NCBI GenBank assembly: GCA_009920875.1
Contig: RFZE01000104.1
Location: forward strand, 1-5,249
Source of the DNA: Alphaproteobacteria bacterium
GTDB taxonomy: Bacteria > Pseudomonadota > Alphaproteobacteria > RS24
Direction: 5' to 3'
Length of the DNA stretch: 5,249 nucleotides
Positions 4,995 through 5,249 of this stretch are shown here, piece after piece. The notes under the pieces are model-generated. The model was not told where the DNA came from. It made no database searches and was given only the letters and a program-made list of their open reading frames with translations. How positions within the stretch are numbered: position 1 is the stretch's first letter; each line of letters starts with the position of its first letter. The translations under genes were made by a program, and so were the position numbers.

Positions 4995-5249
4995 TTAGCC
5001 ATTCCAATGCGCGTTATAGGCGGCGGCGGCTTTTTTCTCGCTCGACTGATAGCCGGTAAAGGCCTTGAACACGCCGAGGTCGAGATCGGGCTCGCGCCCC
5101 TCGCCCATATTGATGATTTGCGTGCACCACCAACCTTGCTGGCCCCAACCATTGAGCGAGGCCATGGTGCGCGATGGCGAGTTGAGGCCGAGCAATGGGC
5201 GTAGAAATTTTGGGCCAATCTCCAACGACTTCTCAAAAATCGTCGTGGT
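4995..5249 (-). CDS. Protein of unknown function, C-terminal 84 residues only
   Basis: The frame is open from the window edge (5249) to a TAA at 4997-4995, so the start lies outside. A TTG at 5225 is available but there is no reason to begin there. I do not recognise the protein confidently. The visible part is soluble, with no membrane segment. Its most distinctive piece is MASLNGWGQQGWWCTQII, an LN..G..GW pattern that loosely recalls the short DUF4177-type domain. Then come an acidic stretch (GEGREPDLDLG) and a Lys/Ala-rich tail (SSEKKAAAAYNAHWNG). Competing frames over the same bases are rich in Arg, Ser and Pro and look like shadows. It is on the same strand as, and upstream of, the candidate structured RNA and the small membrane protein gene. 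Confidence 0.6.
   Translation of the reverse strand, partial: TTTIFEKSLEIGPKFLRPLLGLNSPSRTMASLNGWGQQGWWCTQIINMGEGREPDLDLGVFKAFTGYQSSEKKAAAAYNAHWNG

Noticed and set aside
4979..5236. An 85-codon minus-strand frame and a 65-codon + strand frame over the last gene.
   Set aside because: Their translations are dominated by Arg, Ser, Ala and Pro. The frame ending at 4995 has a more protein-like composition and stays open to the window edge.

Overview
The window looks like a stretch of an alphaproteobacterial chromosome of fairly balanced base composition. The main evidence is the glnB-glnA pair (PII protein followed by type I glutamine synthetase) behind a clear sigma-54 promoter, an arrangement typical of that class. 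The genus cannot be read from the sequence. Nothing points to a prophage, insertion sequence, CRISPR array or tRNA.

Left part (1-2358): the 3' end of a DUF1330-type gene on the + strand converges on a two-gene minus-strand unit. That unit is a thiolase-like protein (2358-817) followed directly by a histidine-phosphatase-family protein (816-214). The thiolase-like protein appears to lack the usual catalytic Cys and His, as in thiolase-like proteins of the TLP1 kind. The phosphatase start codon abuts the thiolase stop codon, and the phosphatase and DUF1330 stop codons overlap.

Middle (2359-4454): a divergent intergenic region carries a -24/-12 sigma-54 promoter and two TGCACAAA half-sites 40 bp apart. 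These precede glnB (2595-2933) and glnA (2969-4378). GlnB keeps the uridylylation Tyr51 and GlnA keeps the adenylylation Tyr398. Together they would form the standard nitrogen-sensing and ammonia-assimilating pair. A strong hairpin terminator closes the operon and is built into the last codons of a convergent small gene.

Right part (4427-5249): a 93-94 residue single-pass membrane protein of unknown function lies on the minus strand. Upstream of it is about 280 bp without a convincing gene. This stretch can form a large nested RNA structure (about 4762-4916) with a possible pseudoknot. Three base pairs that would be mismatches on the + strand become G-U pairs on the minus strand, so transcription toward the small gene is favoured. 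Two further overlapping hairpins follow, and the second reaches the ribosome binding site of the small gene. I do not recognise this RNA; it is the most likely undescribed element here. The window ends inside another minus-strand gene of unknown function (5249-4995).
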